A stretch of DNA of 11,265 nucleotides from Candidatus Nanohalarchaeota archaeon (GCA_017610385.1 JAFCCC010000014.1:1-11265); one strand, 5' to 3'. Shown: positions 1-6,240, numbered from the stretch's first letter. Numbers and translations are program-made. The notes: generated by a model not told the origin, from the sequence alone.

Positions 1-625
1 TAAATCCCTTTTGTATAGCTTCCTTTGATAATGTTATATCCTCCTCACAAAACTCTTCTTTCATTGCTAAAACCGTTTTTGTAAGTCCATTTTCTAAGCA
101 ATAAGCTATACCTTTCTGTACCTCTGTTTTTGGTATTTTAAATTCCCCATCAAAGAATAGTTTCAGTAAGGTATAATCCGTAAGATTCCCGGTTCTTATC
201 GCAGTGATAGCAGCATTTCTTACTTCTTTTTCTGGTAGTGTTATACTAGTCCCAGATAATTTTTCTAAATCCAACAGATGCTCGTTCAGATAAGAGAAAT
301 TACCCTCTCTGAACCATGAAAGTGCTAATTCCTGTGCTAACTGTTCAGATATGCTTACTTCTTTTAAACCTAGCAAGTCTTGCCATTCGTCTATTCTCTC
401 TTCCTTTCTTCTCAGAAGATATTCATATGCTGCCTGTTTTTCTGGCGCTGATAAATTTATCTTTCCTTGTGATAAATTTTGCAATGCACGATATGAATTT
501 AAATCCCAACAGTATGCACAATCAAGAAGACCTTCTTTAAGTCTTTTAGTAACTTTTTTCGGATCATACCCGATTCTTTCAGCAGTTTCGACTAAATTCC
601 TGCTCGAATTGTTTATAATGCTCAT
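1..625 (-). CDS. Alpha-helical repeat protein, 3' end cut by window edge
   Basis: This frame is open from an ATG at 625-623 to the left edge, giving 208 residues without a stop, so the C-terminus lies outside the window. I do not recognise the family. After an N-terminal segment of about 55 residues (with C36 and C39 in DCAYCW) the chain falls into loose 34-37 residue units beginning near residues 57, 90, 128, 163 and 197. Each opens with a short [IV]-x-[LI]-[PS] turn, then E-x-x-[RQK]-x-[AG] and a second helix; examples are ITLPEKEVRNAA, KIPKTEVQKGIAYC and ITLSKEAIQKGF. This resembles paired-helix solenoids (TPR/PPR/HEAT class), which usually act as protein- or RNA-binding scaffolds, but no specific function can be assigned. 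There is no signal peptide or membrane segment. The start is supported by GGAG eight bases upstream. The gene is transcribed divergently from the Lrp-like regulator. Confidence 0.85.
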   Translation of the reverse strand, partial: MSIINNSSRNLVETAERIGYDPKKVTKRLKEGLLDCAYCWDLNSYRALQNLSQGKINLSAPEKQAAYEYLLRRKEERIDEWQDLLGLKEVSISEQLAQELALSWFREGNFSYLNEHLLDLEKLSGTSITLPEKEVRNAAITAIRTGNLTDYTLLKLFFDGEFKIPKTEVQKGIAYCLENGLTKTVLAMKEEFCEEDITLSKEAIQKGF

Positions 626-633
626 TTAATTGT

Positions 634-637
634 CTCC
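634..637 (-). promoter_or_regulatory. Shine-Dalgarno site for left-edge gene
   Basis: On the minus strand GGAG lies eight bases before the ATG at 625, matching the archaeal anti-Shine-Dalgarno sequence. It fixes the start of the helical-repeat gene and implies a transcript with a real leader. Confidence 0.65.
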
Positions 638-685
638 AGTTATTTTTATTATTTAATAGTAACTACACTACAATTGTCGTTTGAG

Positions 686-693
686 TTTATAAG
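686..693 (-). promoter_or_regulatory. TATA box of left-edge gene
   Basis: The minus strand reads CTTATAAA preceded by purine-rich AAGGAAACA, a plausible BRE-TATA pair. Transcription starting about 26 bases downstream would give a leader of roughly 40 bases that contains the GGAG site. A second AT-rich stretch at 646-660 is an alternative but would leave no leader for the Shine-Dalgarno site. Confidence 0.45.
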
Positions 694-729
694 TGTTTCC
701 TTAAAGAAAACTTAAATTTATCAGAAAGA

Positions 730-737
730 TTTATATA
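730..737 (+). promoter_or_regulatory. TATA box of Lrp-like regulator
   Basis: TTTATATA is preceded by purine-rich AGAAAGA (BRE-like) and is centred about 26 bases before the ATG at 760. Archaeal transcription starts about 25 bases after the TATA centre, so the mRNA should be leaderless. This agrees with the absence of any Shine-Dalgarno sequence here. Confidence 0.7.
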
Positions 738-742
738 GTAGT

Positions 743-755
743 CTTAAAAATTAAG
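743..755 (+). promoter_or_regulatory. Palindromic candidate operator (Lrp/FFRP type)
   Basis: CTTAA-AAA-TTAAG is an inverted repeat with 5-3-5 geometry, extendable by one base pair each side to 742-756. It lies between the TATA box and the start codon of an Lrp/AsnC gene. Lrp-family (feast/famine) regulators commonly bind short palindromes of this size and often repress their own promoter, so autoregulation is the likely role. The AT-rich background makes chance occurrence possible. Confidence 0.45.
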
Positions 756-759
756 AACT

Positions 760-1218
760 ATGGAATTAGATACGCGAGATAAACTACTTTTAGAATTATT
801 GCAAAAAAATTCAAGAGAATCTTTAACTAATCTAGCCAAGAAAATAAATCTTTCTATCGATTCAACTCATAAAAGATTGAAAAAACTGAAGCAAAAAGGA
901 ATAATCAATAGATTTGGAATTTATATTGATCCAAAAGCACTGGGGTATGATTTGGTTGCTAATATTCAAATAAAACTGAAGAATATAAGCGAGGAAGAAT
1001 TGAATAGTTTTATTTCCTTTCTTACAGCGCATAAAAATGTAATTGAATTGCTGACTACCTTAGGAGAATATGATTTAACCTGTGTTATTATTTCAAAAAA
1101 TACAGGAGAACTAGAACAGATTTCAAGACATATAAGACAAAAATTTAAAGAATTAATTGCTGATTGGAAAAGTGGAATTAATTTGAAGGTTCATAAATTT
1201 GAAATATATTCTTTTTAA
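760..1218 (+). CDS. Lrp/AsnC-family transcriptional regulator
   Basis: This 152-residue protein has the standard size and layout of the feast/famine family. The N-terminal winged helix-turn-helix spans about residues 5-55, with LTNLAKKINLS as the first helix and turn and IDSTHKRLKKLKQKG as the recognition helix region. A hinge strand, IINRFGIYIDPKALG, leads into the C-terminal RAM ligand-binding domain (about 65-148), which carries the usual G-x-Y-D turn (G102-E-Y-D105). Family members form dimers or octamers and sense amino acids or other small effectors; the effector cannot be read from the sequence. The start is set by the TATA box 26 bases upstream, implying a leaderless mRNA. The palindrome at 743-755 suggests autoregulation, and the divergent repeat-protein promoter close by may be a second target. 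Kae1 follows after 35 bases. Confidence 0.93.
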   Translation: MELDTRDKLLLELLQKNSRESLTNLAKKINLSIDSTHKRLKKLKQKGIINRFGIYIDPKALGYDLVANIQIKLKNISEEELNSFISFLTAHKNVIELLTTLGEYDLTCVIISKNTGELEQISRHIRQKFKELIADWKSGINLKVHKFEIYSF

Positions 1219-1223
1219 ATAAG

Positions 1224-1230
1224 TTTAATA
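1224..1230 (+). promoter_or_regulatory. Putative TATA box of Kae1
   Basis: TTTAATA is centred 27 bases before the ATG at 1254, the spacing expected for a leaderless transcript, and no Shine-Dalgarno sequence precedes that ATG. It lies in the 35-base gap after the regulator, so Kae1 may have its own promoter as well as read-through from upstream. Confidence 0.4.
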
Positions 1231-1253
1231 CATTTAAAGTATAACTTTCTTTT

Positions 1254-2234
1254 ATGATAGTTTTAGGAATCGAGAGCACGGCACATACCTTTGGAATCGG
1301 AATAATTAAAGATACTAAAATTCTTTGTGATGTTCGAGATATGTATAAACCAAGAGAGGGTGGAATTCATCCTGCCGAAGCAACTGAACATCATGTAAAA
1401 GTTGCACAGAAACTTCTTAAACAGGCATTAAAAGAAGCCGAAATCAAATTAAAGGACATAGATCTTATTTCATTTGCTCAAGGACCAGGAATGCCACCTT
1501 GTTTAGATGTTGGTGCGGTATTTGCTCGTTCATTGTCCATAAAATTAAATAAACCTTTAATTGGTGTTAATCACGCTATAGCACACGTGGAAATAGGAAA
1601 ATTGCTTTCTGGCGCAAAAGATCCAGTAATTCTTTATGTTTCTGGAGGAAACTCTCAAATTTTAGCGTTTTCAGCCGGAAAATATCGTGTTTTTGGTGAA
1701 ACCTTAGATATTGCTATAGGAAATGCATTAGACAAATTTGCTCGTTCTTTGGGAATTCCACACCCAGGCGGGCCAAAGATTGAAAAATTAGCATTAAAAG
1801 GAAAGACACTCATAGAACTTCCATATGTTGTCAAAGGAATGGATTTCTCATTTTCTGGATTAACAACAGCACTTCAACAAAAATATCACTCTGACAAATT
1901 TTCAGACGAAGATTTATGCTATTCATTCCAAGAATATGCTTTTTCTATGTTAATTGAAGCTGCTGAGCGAGCTGTTGCCCATTTAGGTAAAAAAGAAGTT
2001 TTGTTAACTGGAGGGGTCGCCGCAAATAAAAGATTTAACAAAATGTTGAAAATTATGTGTAAAGAAAGAGGTGCAAAACTCTTTGAAACACCTTTAAAAT
2101 ATTGTAGTGATAATGGAACAATGATTGCTTATTTGGGATACATAGAATTTAAAAATGGTAGACGCACGCAACTTAAAAATAGTGAAAAGAGACCAAATTG
2201 GCGCGCAGATCAAGTGAGTGTAAATTGGATTTAA
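1254..2234 (+). CDS. kae1: tRNA N6-threonylcarbamoyladenosine transferase Kae1
   Basis: Kae1 is the catalytic subunit of the archaeal/eukaryotic KEOPS complex. It transfers the threonylcarbamoyl group from TC-AMP to A37 of ANN-decoding tRNAs (t6A). The 326-residue length fits stand-alone Kae1, and there is no fused Bud32 kinase as in Methanocaldococcus. The protein opens with the ASKHA nucleotide-fold signature MIVLGIESTAHTFGIGI. Metal ligands are visible as H107 and H111 in NHAIAHVE, Y128 in ILYVSGGNSQ and D286 in CSDNGTM. Other family motifs are GNALDKFAR (157-164), HPGGPKIE (170-177), DFSFSGLTTA and LTGGVAANKRF. The C-terminus RPNWRADQV...W is typical. No other KEOPS subunit (Bud32, Cgi121, Pcc1) is in the window. 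The stop codon directly abuts that of aIF5B on the other strand. Identification is firm. Confidence 0.97.
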   Translation: MIVLGIESTAHTFGIGIIKDTKILCDVRDMYKPREGGIHPAEATEHHVKVAQKLLKQALKEAEIKLKDIDLISFAQGPGMPPCLDVGAVFARSLSIKLNKPLIGVNHAIAHVEIGKLLSGAKDPVILYVSGGNSQILAFSAGKYRVFGETLDIAIGNALDKFARSLGIPHPGGPKIEKLALKGKTLIELPYVVKGMDFSFSGLTTALQQKYHSDKFSDEDLCYSFQEYAFSMLIEAAERAVAHLGKKEVLLTGGVAANKRFNKMLKIMCKERGAKLFETPLKYCSDNGTMIAYLGYIEFKNGRRTQLKNSEKRPNWRADQVSVNWI

Positions 2235-3989
2235 TTACTTAAATTTCCAACGAGGATCTGTTCTATTTTTTATTTCTACTATTTCTTCTAATACATTTAA
2301 TTCATCGTCGCTTAAATACTTCTTATACTCTTGGAGAAGTTTATAATCCTTTGATTTAATATTAACATACAAAATCTCATTACTTTGTAAATTTCTTCCG
2401 AGTACTGCTCCTTTAATTGAAACCGCTACTTCATCACCCTTTACCGCGGATTTTACAGATTCATTATCTTTCTGAATTGCTTGAACTTTTCCAATTACAT
2501 TTCCCTTTAAATTAATTACTGAAGAATCAGCCTTTAGAATGCCTCCACCAATTTCAACGCCGATAACTACTGGATTCGAATTTCTAAAAACGTGTTCTGG
2601 AAGTAAAATTAATTTTGCTGGCCTAGAAATTGAATCCAAAATCTGATTTATTTTTTCTTTTTCAACAAGATCTCTCCATGCGATATACCGATCTATTAAT
2701 TGGTAAATTACCTTGCTTGTGAAAACTTGAACTTTTTTCTGTTCTTTTAATACTTTCGCAGAATCTGTCATGCTTGTATTAAATCCAAAAACCAATTGAT
2801 ATTCTCTGTCTCCATTTTCAGCGTCTATAATATCTTTCTTTGTAATTAAACCCACTTCAGCTCTTTTTACAAGTATGTTGTTCTCTTGGAATATTCTTGC
2901 AAGTGCTTCTAAGCCTCCAATCGAATTAGCTTTTATTACCACCCCTTTCTCTGATAGGGGTATTTGATTCACAATATCTTCAAATTCTTCTGTAATTTCG
3001 CTTAGTCTTTCTATATCGGGAATTGAAATGATAGTTGAACCAGCTTGAATTCCATCACAATTTTTTAAAACTAATTTAGCACCACATGCAGGATAAATTT
3101 CTAGAACCGGTTTGAACTTTTTTTCTTCTTTTAAGTCTTTTAAAGGTTCAGCTTTTAAAATCGCTTTAATATCCGAAACTCTATTTTTACCTTCTGCTCT
3201 GAACACAATTTTGTCTTTTTTTCTAATGACTCCGTCATAAAGAATGATATCCAAACTTGGACCAAATCCCTTTAATTCATTAATTTCAAGAACCGTCGCT
3301 CTGCCAAATTCTTCCTTAACTTCTAATCTATTTTTTAAGTATTGTTGTGATAGACCAGATAGAACCATCAATAATTCAGGTATTCCTTCGCCTGTTTTAG
3401 AGGAAATAGGCACAATTCCCGCTTTTTTAGTATAATCTTCAACTCTATCAAAACGATCAACATCTATGTTATAATGACTAAAATCCCTCATCAATTCATA
3501 AAGCTTGTTATCTAAATCCTGTTTAACTTGTTGAGATTGTTGATTGTAATTATTCAAGAAATAATGCTCTTTTGGTTCCCAACCAGGCATCTGATCAATT
3601 TTATTTAGTGCAATTATAAAAGGAGTTTTCGTGTCTCTTAAAATATTAATAACTTCTTTAGTTTGCTCTTGAACGCCTGTTTTTTGATCTAGTATTAAAA
3701 CAGCAATATCTGATAAAACACTTCCTCTTCGTCTTAAAGAAATAAAAGCTGCGTGTCCTGGTGTATCAATGAACAACAAACCCGGAATTGTTAATTTCAA
3801 ACCAAATTTTGTGATTAAATCCCCGCAAACTTTTTGAATTGTATCTAATGGGACTTCTGTTGCACCAATGGATTGAGTTATTCTTCCGGGCTCCTTTGCG
3901 GCAATCAAACTTCCTCTTACAAAATCCAAAAAAGTCGTTTTTCCAGAATCTACATGACCTAATACAGATATAATTGGTTGCCGTATCAT
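2235..3989 (-). CDS. infB: Translation initiation factor aIF5B (aIF2-like GTPase)
   Basis: This GTPase promotes ribosomal subunit joining and initiator-tRNA positioning. From the ATG at 3989 the product is 584 residues, normal for archaeal aIF5B. The G domain is complete: G1 GHVDSGKT (11-18), switch T38 in RITQSIGATEV, G3 DTPGH (75-79), G4 NKID (129-132), G5 SSKTGEG (196-202). The beta-barrel domain II (from about 226), domain III (about 350-435) and the C-terminal barrel follow. No intein interrupts the G domain. An in-frame TTG at 3998 would add three residues, but I prefer the ATG because TTGATTAAAATG also precedes L24e, where it looks like a ribosome-binding signal. In many archaea this gene closes the L7Ae-S28e-L24e-ndk operon; here it is detached from it by the inverted epimerase gene and has its own promoter. 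Confidence 0.97.
   Translation of the reverse strand: MIRQPIISVLGHVDSGKTTFLDFVRGSLIAAKEPGRITQSIGATEVPLDTIQKVCGDLITKFGLKLTIPGLLFIDTPGHAAFISLRRRGSVLSDIAVLILDQKTGVQEQTKEVINILRDTKTPFIIALNKIDQMPGWEPKEHYFLNNYNQQSQQVKQDLDNKLYELMRDFSHYNIDVDRFDRVEDYTKKAGIVPISSKTGEGIPELLMVLSGLSQQYLKNRLEVKEEFGRATVLEINELKGFGPSLDIILYDGVIRKKDKIVFRAEGKNRVSDIKAILKAEPLKDLKEEKKFKPVLEIYPACGAKLVLKNCDGIQAGSTIISIPDIERLSEITEEFEDIVNQIPLSEKGVVIKANSIGGLEALARIFQENNILVKRAEVGLITKKDIIDAENGDREYQLVFGFNTSMTDSAKVLKEQKKVQVFTSKVIYQLIDRYIAWRDLVEKEKINQILDSISRPAKLILLPEHVFRNSNPVVIGVEIGGGILKADSSVINLKGNVIGKVQAIQKDNESVKSAVKGDEVAVSIKGAVLGRNLQSNEILYVNIKSKDYKLLQEYKKYLSDDELNVLEEIVEIKNRTDPRWKFK
2266..2271 (+). terminator. Possible oligo-T terminator for Kae1
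   Basis: Kae1 has no intergenic space after its stop, so its transcript must end inside the opposing aIF5B gene. The first T-rich stretch on the plus strand is T6 within CTATTTTTTATTTC, 32 bases past the stop. Archaeal polymerase terminates on such runs without a hairpin, but the run also encodes lysines of aIF5B on the other strand, so it may be incidental. Confidence 0.25.
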
Positions 3990-4020
3990 TTTAATCAATT
4001 AAGACTAAGATGAAGAAGAT

Positions 4021-4028
4021 TTTTATAA
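4021..4028 (-). promoter_or_regulatory. TATA box of aIF5B
   Basis: The minus strand reads TTATAAAA, centred 26-27 bases before position 3998 and about 35 before the ATG at 3989. Transcription from here would begin near 3998 and give a leader of only about nine bases (TTGATTAAA), or make the in-frame TTG at 3998 the first codon. It shows that aIF5B has an independent promoter. Confidence 0.55.
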
Positions 4029-4065
4029 TTGGAGCAAGGCAATACCACAGTAATGCTCGTAGTAG

Positions 4066-4075
4066 TATATATAAA
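4066..4075 (+). promoter_or_regulatory. TATA box of aldose epimerase gene
   Basis: TATATATAAA is centred 27 bases before the ATG at 4098, the ideal spacing for a leaderless transcript. It rules out the longer reading that would start at a TTG at 4029, because that codon lies upstream of the TATA box. Confidence 0.7.
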
Positions 4076-4097
4076 CTTTCTGTACATTGTGTATTGT

Positions 4098-4955
4098 ATG
4101 AACCAACCAGCGTATAAGCTATCTAATAAAACTCTTGAAGTGCAAATTAGACCTGAAACCGCTCAGGTTATTTCAGTAAATTTAGACGGTAAAAAACACC
4201 AGTATATTTGGCCGGGAGGTAAATCCGATTATCTTGGTGCTGGATGGCAAAATTCTGATTTAATTATGTTTCCAGTAGTTGGTCCAGTACCAGAAAATCA
4301 ACTTTTTTACAATGAAACGTCTTGTACTATGATTCAACATGGTATTAGCAGATGTTTGCCTTGGTGTATTGATTCTGAAAGTGATAATAAAATTTTAAGA
4401 TTGATCCAAAATTATTTGGGGGAAACAAGAATCCCTGTTAGATTTAGTAATGAAACTGTTGAAATTTCTTGGCCATTCTCTTTTAAATTAATTAGTTCTT
4501 TTGAATTAAATGACAACGAATTATTTGAACAACTAGAACTGATTAATGAGTCTAATATGCCTATGCCATATGGTTTGGGTAGACACCCTGCTTTTAATTT
4601 GCCAGAAAGACCACATCGTTCTAAAATTGAGATTGAAAGCAAAACAATTAAACAAATAATATCTTTAGGGGATCTACGTTCTTTGACTAATTGTGTTGCA
4701 TTTTTAGAAGACTCACAGTTTATTCGACTTACTGGAGAAGAAAATGGAGAACTCTTTTTAGTTGAATTAGAATTCCCAGATTTTGGAAATAGCATGTTGT
4801 GGAGTCCAGAAGAAGCACAATATATTGCAATAGAACCAACTACTATTCTTCCAAAAGATGAACTTTTATATAAAAAACTTGATCAAAGAAAGGGAGCGAA
4901 AATTTTAGATCCTAATTCTTCTGAGTTTTATAGAACCATAATTCGGTTTGCATAA
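4098..4955 (+). CDS. Aldose 1-epimerase family protein (LacX/GalM-like)
   Basis: This 285-residue protein belongs to the galactose-mutarotase beta-sandwich family, which interconverts alpha and beta anomers of aldoses or related sugars. Family marks are LIMFPVVGPV (55-64), the HG-x-x-R block QHGISR (80-85), the catalytic-base region YGLGRHPAFNLP (158-169, with H163) and the C-terminal block with the likely catalytic glutamate YIAIEPTT (242-249, E246). The spacing and the IEP form resemble the LacX subgroup more than classical GalM; the true substrate is unknown. It is cytosolic: no signal peptide is present when translation starts at the ATG after the strong TATA box. The gene stands alone on the plus strand between aIF5B and L24e, 15 bases from the L24e stop, and interrupts a ribosomal-protein operon. 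It looks like an acquired cassette with its own promoter. Confidence 0.88.
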   Translation: MNQPAYKLSNKTLEVQIRPETAQVISVNLDGKKHQYIWPGGKSDYLGAGWQNSDLIMFPVVGPVPENQLFYNETSCTMIQHGISRCLPWCIDSESDNKILRLIQNYLGETRIPVRFSNETVEISWPFSFKLISSFELNDNELFEQLELINESNMPMPYGLGRHPAFNLPERPHRSKIEIESKTIKQIISLGDLRSLTNCVAFLEDSQFIRLTGEENGELFLVELEFPDFGNSMLWSPEEAQYIAIEPTTILPKDELLYKKLDQRKGAKILDPNSSEFYRTIIRFA

Positions 4956-4970
4956 AGGTCAAAAATCGCC

Positions 4971-5126
4971 TTATTTTATAGGCTTTGAAACATACTTTAA
5001 TTTTCGTTTCCGGCCCCAGTGTTTCTCACATTTACCAGAACAGAAATAATATTTTGAGCCGTCACTTTTAATATACATAAGTCCTGTTGTTTTTGGTATT
5101 TCTTTGCCGCAATAACTACATATCAT
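4971..5126 (-). CDS. rpl24e: Large-subunit ribosomal protein eL24 (L24e)
   Basis: A 51-residue zinc-ribbon ribosomal protein. It begins MICSYCGKEI and has the second cysteine pair in YYFCSGKC, so the zinc ligands are C3, C6, C29 and C33. The family's G-x-M-[YFV] (GLMYIKSDG) follows the first pair, and a basic tail KHWGRKRKLK contacts rRNA. It is shorter than the roughly 60-70 residues of most archaeal homologues because the C-terminal tail is trimmed. The start ATG is preceded by TTGATTAAA, the same sequence as before the aIF5B start. It is third in the L7Ae-S28e-L24e operon, 15 bases after S28e, and ends 15 bases from the convergent epimerase gene. Confidence 0.95.
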   Translation of the reverse strand: MICSYCGKEIPKTTGLMYIKSDGSKYYFCSGKCEKHWGRKRKLKYVSKPIK

Positions 5127-5141
5127 TTTAATCAAATCTCA

Positions 5142-5321
5142 TTAAGAGTCCATTTCTGTTTCAGTTAGTGTGAGAATATCATTAATTCTGACCGGACCCA
5201 TAACCGCTCGCACTAGAATTTTACCTTTTTCTCGACCATCTAAAATCTTACATCTAACCTTTTGAACTCCTCGATGACCACTTCTTCCCAAAATTTGTAC
5301 AACTTTTGCTGGTACACTCAT
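5142..5321 (-). CDS. rps28e: Small-subunit ribosomal protein eS28 (S28e)
   Basis: From the ATG at 5321 the product is 59 residues, starting MSVPAKVVQILGR. The OB-fold ribosomal protein S28e is recognised by GRSGHRGVQKVRCKIL and by the near-invariant core GPVRINDILTLTETE. The tail after TETE is only MDS, shorter than the Arg-rich end of many homologues. An in-frame TTG at 5330 could add three residues, but TTGGTTAAA in front of the ATG looks like the initiation signal shared with L24e and aIF5B. The gene lies 12 bases after L7Ae and 15 bases before L24e, the classical archaeal order, and is surely co-transcribed with both. Confidence 0.95.
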   Translation of the reverse strand: MSVPAKVVQILGRSGHRGVQKVRCKILDGREKGKILVRAVMGPVRINDILTLTETEMDS

Positions 5322-5333
5322 TTTAACCAAGTC

Positions 5334-5696
5334 TTATTCTTTTAGTTCTTTTATCTTGTCAATAATTTCTTTTACTTCTTTCTCTGCAGAACCAACTTCA
5401 CAAATCGCGACAGAAGATGTTTGAACATTAATTCCTGTTGCCAAACCCAATTCTTCTTTTGATGGAACAAAGATATAAGGAATTTCCTTTTCTTTGCACA
5501 AGATTGGCAAATGCATAACAATTTCTGGGGGCGTAATGTCTCCCGCAATTACTACAAATTTAGCAACATTTCTTTCTACAGCTTTCGTAGTCTCATTAGT
5601 TCCCTTTCTTATTTTTCCTGTATCTCTAACTTTTTCAACAATTTGATAAATTCTTTCTACAAGGTTTTCTGGAACTTCAAACTCAACATAACTCAT
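5334..5696 (-). CDS. rpl7ae: Ribosomal protein eL8 / L7Ae, K-turn binding protein
   Basis: This 120-residue protein is full length for archaeal L7Ae. It binds kink-turn RNA in 23S rRNA, in C/D and H/ACA guide RNAs and in archaeal RNase P. The K-turn recognition segment [14 protein letters not shown] (30-43) is intact, with the N34-E35 and K38 contacts. The second RNA-contact loop, [16 protein letters not shown] (83-98), is also typical. The central fold [20 protein letters not shown] matches the family. It is first in the L7Ae-S28e-L24e operon. A GAGGTG Shine-Dalgarno site seven bases upstream and a TATA box at 5740-5749 give it its own promoter and a leader of about 20 bases. In some archaea L7Ae represses its own mRNA through a leader K-turn; I find no convincing K-turn in this short leader. 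Confidence 0.97.
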   Translation of the reverse strand: MSYVEFEVPENLVERIYQIVEKVRDTGKIRKGTNETTKAVERNVAKFVVIAGDITPPEIVMHLPILCKEKEIPYIFVPSKEELGLATGINVQTSSVAICEVGSAEKEVKEIIDKIKELKE

Positions 5697-5703
5697 TTTT
5701 GTA

Positions 5704-5709
5704 CACCTC
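5704..5709 (-). promoter_or_regulatory. Shine-Dalgarno site of L7Ae
   Basis: The minus strand reads GAGGTG, seven bases before the ATG. It is the best Shine-Dalgarno match in the window to the complement of an ACCTCCT rRNA tail. Confidence 0.8.
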
Positions 5710-5739
5710 TCTTTACTCTATGATTCAATAAAGTGTAAA

Positions 5740-5749
5740 CTTTATAAAA
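5740..5749 (-). promoter_or_regulatory. TATA box of the L7Ae-S28e-L24e operon
   Basis: The minus strand reads TTTTATAAAG in the 57-base gap after the coiled-coil gene. A start about 26 bases downstream (near 5718) leaves a leader of about 20 bases that includes the GAGGTG site. The inverted repeat AAAGT-GTAA-ACTTT at 5730-5743 overlaps its downstream edge. Confidence 0.6.
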
Positions 5750-5753
5750 CTAT

Positions 5754-6215
5754 TTAAGGAGTCACTATTTTACTAAGTGCGTTGACTTTGTTTTCTACAG
5801 CAGACAGAATACTATCTAATTGAGCAATCGTATTTCTGTCGCCCTGTAGTGTTTCCTCTATTTTCAGAAGTTCGTCTTCAAGAGTAGTAGACATCCCACT
5901 CATTTCTTGTACTAGCGATTCAGCTTCAAAGAATTTATTTCTGCTTATGAACAACGGACCTTTATTCATTTTTGGAATGATCAATTTTTTTATTTCTGGA
6001 GGCCGCGGAATTTGCATTTTTTGTTCTAATCTATTTTGTAATCCAAAGTTTTCGGGAGCTAAATCTCCTGATTCTTGACCCAATGAAGTATCTTCTACAG
6101 ATAGAGCTACAGGACTAGTTGGAACTCCCATCTGAGCCACCTTATTTCGAATAATTTTCATATCGTGACTTAGATGATTATTTATAATTTCTTTAGAATT
6201 TTCCTTCCGTTTCAT
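5754..6215 (-). CDS. Hypothetical protein with C-terminal coiled coil
   Basis: This 153-residue protein belongs to no family I can name with certainty. The N-terminal 85 residues are polar and probably disordered, with several prolines (PRPPEIKK, 70-77) and a basic start MKRKENSKE. A short hydrophobic block follows, IIPKMNKGPLFISRNKF (79-95), then an amphipathic helical stretch from about 96 to 150 (LEDELLKIEETL, LDSILSAVENKVNALSKI) that reads as a coiled coil. The PLFI-x-x-x-K-[FY] block before a coiled coil resembles a small-protein pattern I associate with other DPANN and euryarchaeal genomes. That is recollection, not a search result. It has no signal peptide or membrane helix. It lies between GluRS and L7Ae with a TATA-like box about 31 bases upstream and no Shine-Dalgarno site. 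Confidence 0.85.
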   Translation of the reverse strand: MKRKENSKEIINNHLSHDMKIIRNKVAQMGVPTSPVALSVEDTSLGQESGDLAPENFGLQNRLEQKMQIPRPPEIKKLIIPKMNKGPLFISRNKFFEAESLVQEMSGMSTTLEDELLKIEETLQGDRNTIAQLDSILSAVENKVNALSKIVTP

Positions 6216-6240
6216 AATAGGTACTTAATAGAGTTTTTGG

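Noticed and set aside
316-629. Two overlapping plus-strand open frames of 74 and 92 codons.
   Set aside because: They lie wholly opposite the minus-strand repeat-protein gene, have no promoter or ribosome-binding signal, and their compositions look like antisense translation.
4029-4097. In-frame upstream extension of the epimerase beginning at a TTG, with a hydrophobic stretch resembling a signal peptide.
   Set aside because: The extension runs through the strong TATA box at 4066-4075, which is placed exactly for a leaderless start at the ATG at 4098. The hydrophobic residues come from AT-rich promoter sequence.
4412-4795. A 127-codon minus-strand open frame inside the epimerase gene.
   Set aside because: The plus-strand epimerase with intact motifs explains the region; the opposite frame has no recognisable features.
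4968-4983. GCCT...AGGC inverted repeat near the convergent ends of the epimerase and L24e, as a hairpin terminator.
   Set aside because: The stem is only four base pairs with an eight-base loop, most of it is L24e coding sequence, and archaeal termination does not depend on hairpins.
5697-5718. A kink-turn in the L7Ae mRNA leader for autoregulation.
   Set aside because: The leader is only about 20 bases. I could not place paired stems with the required UGA and GA elements.
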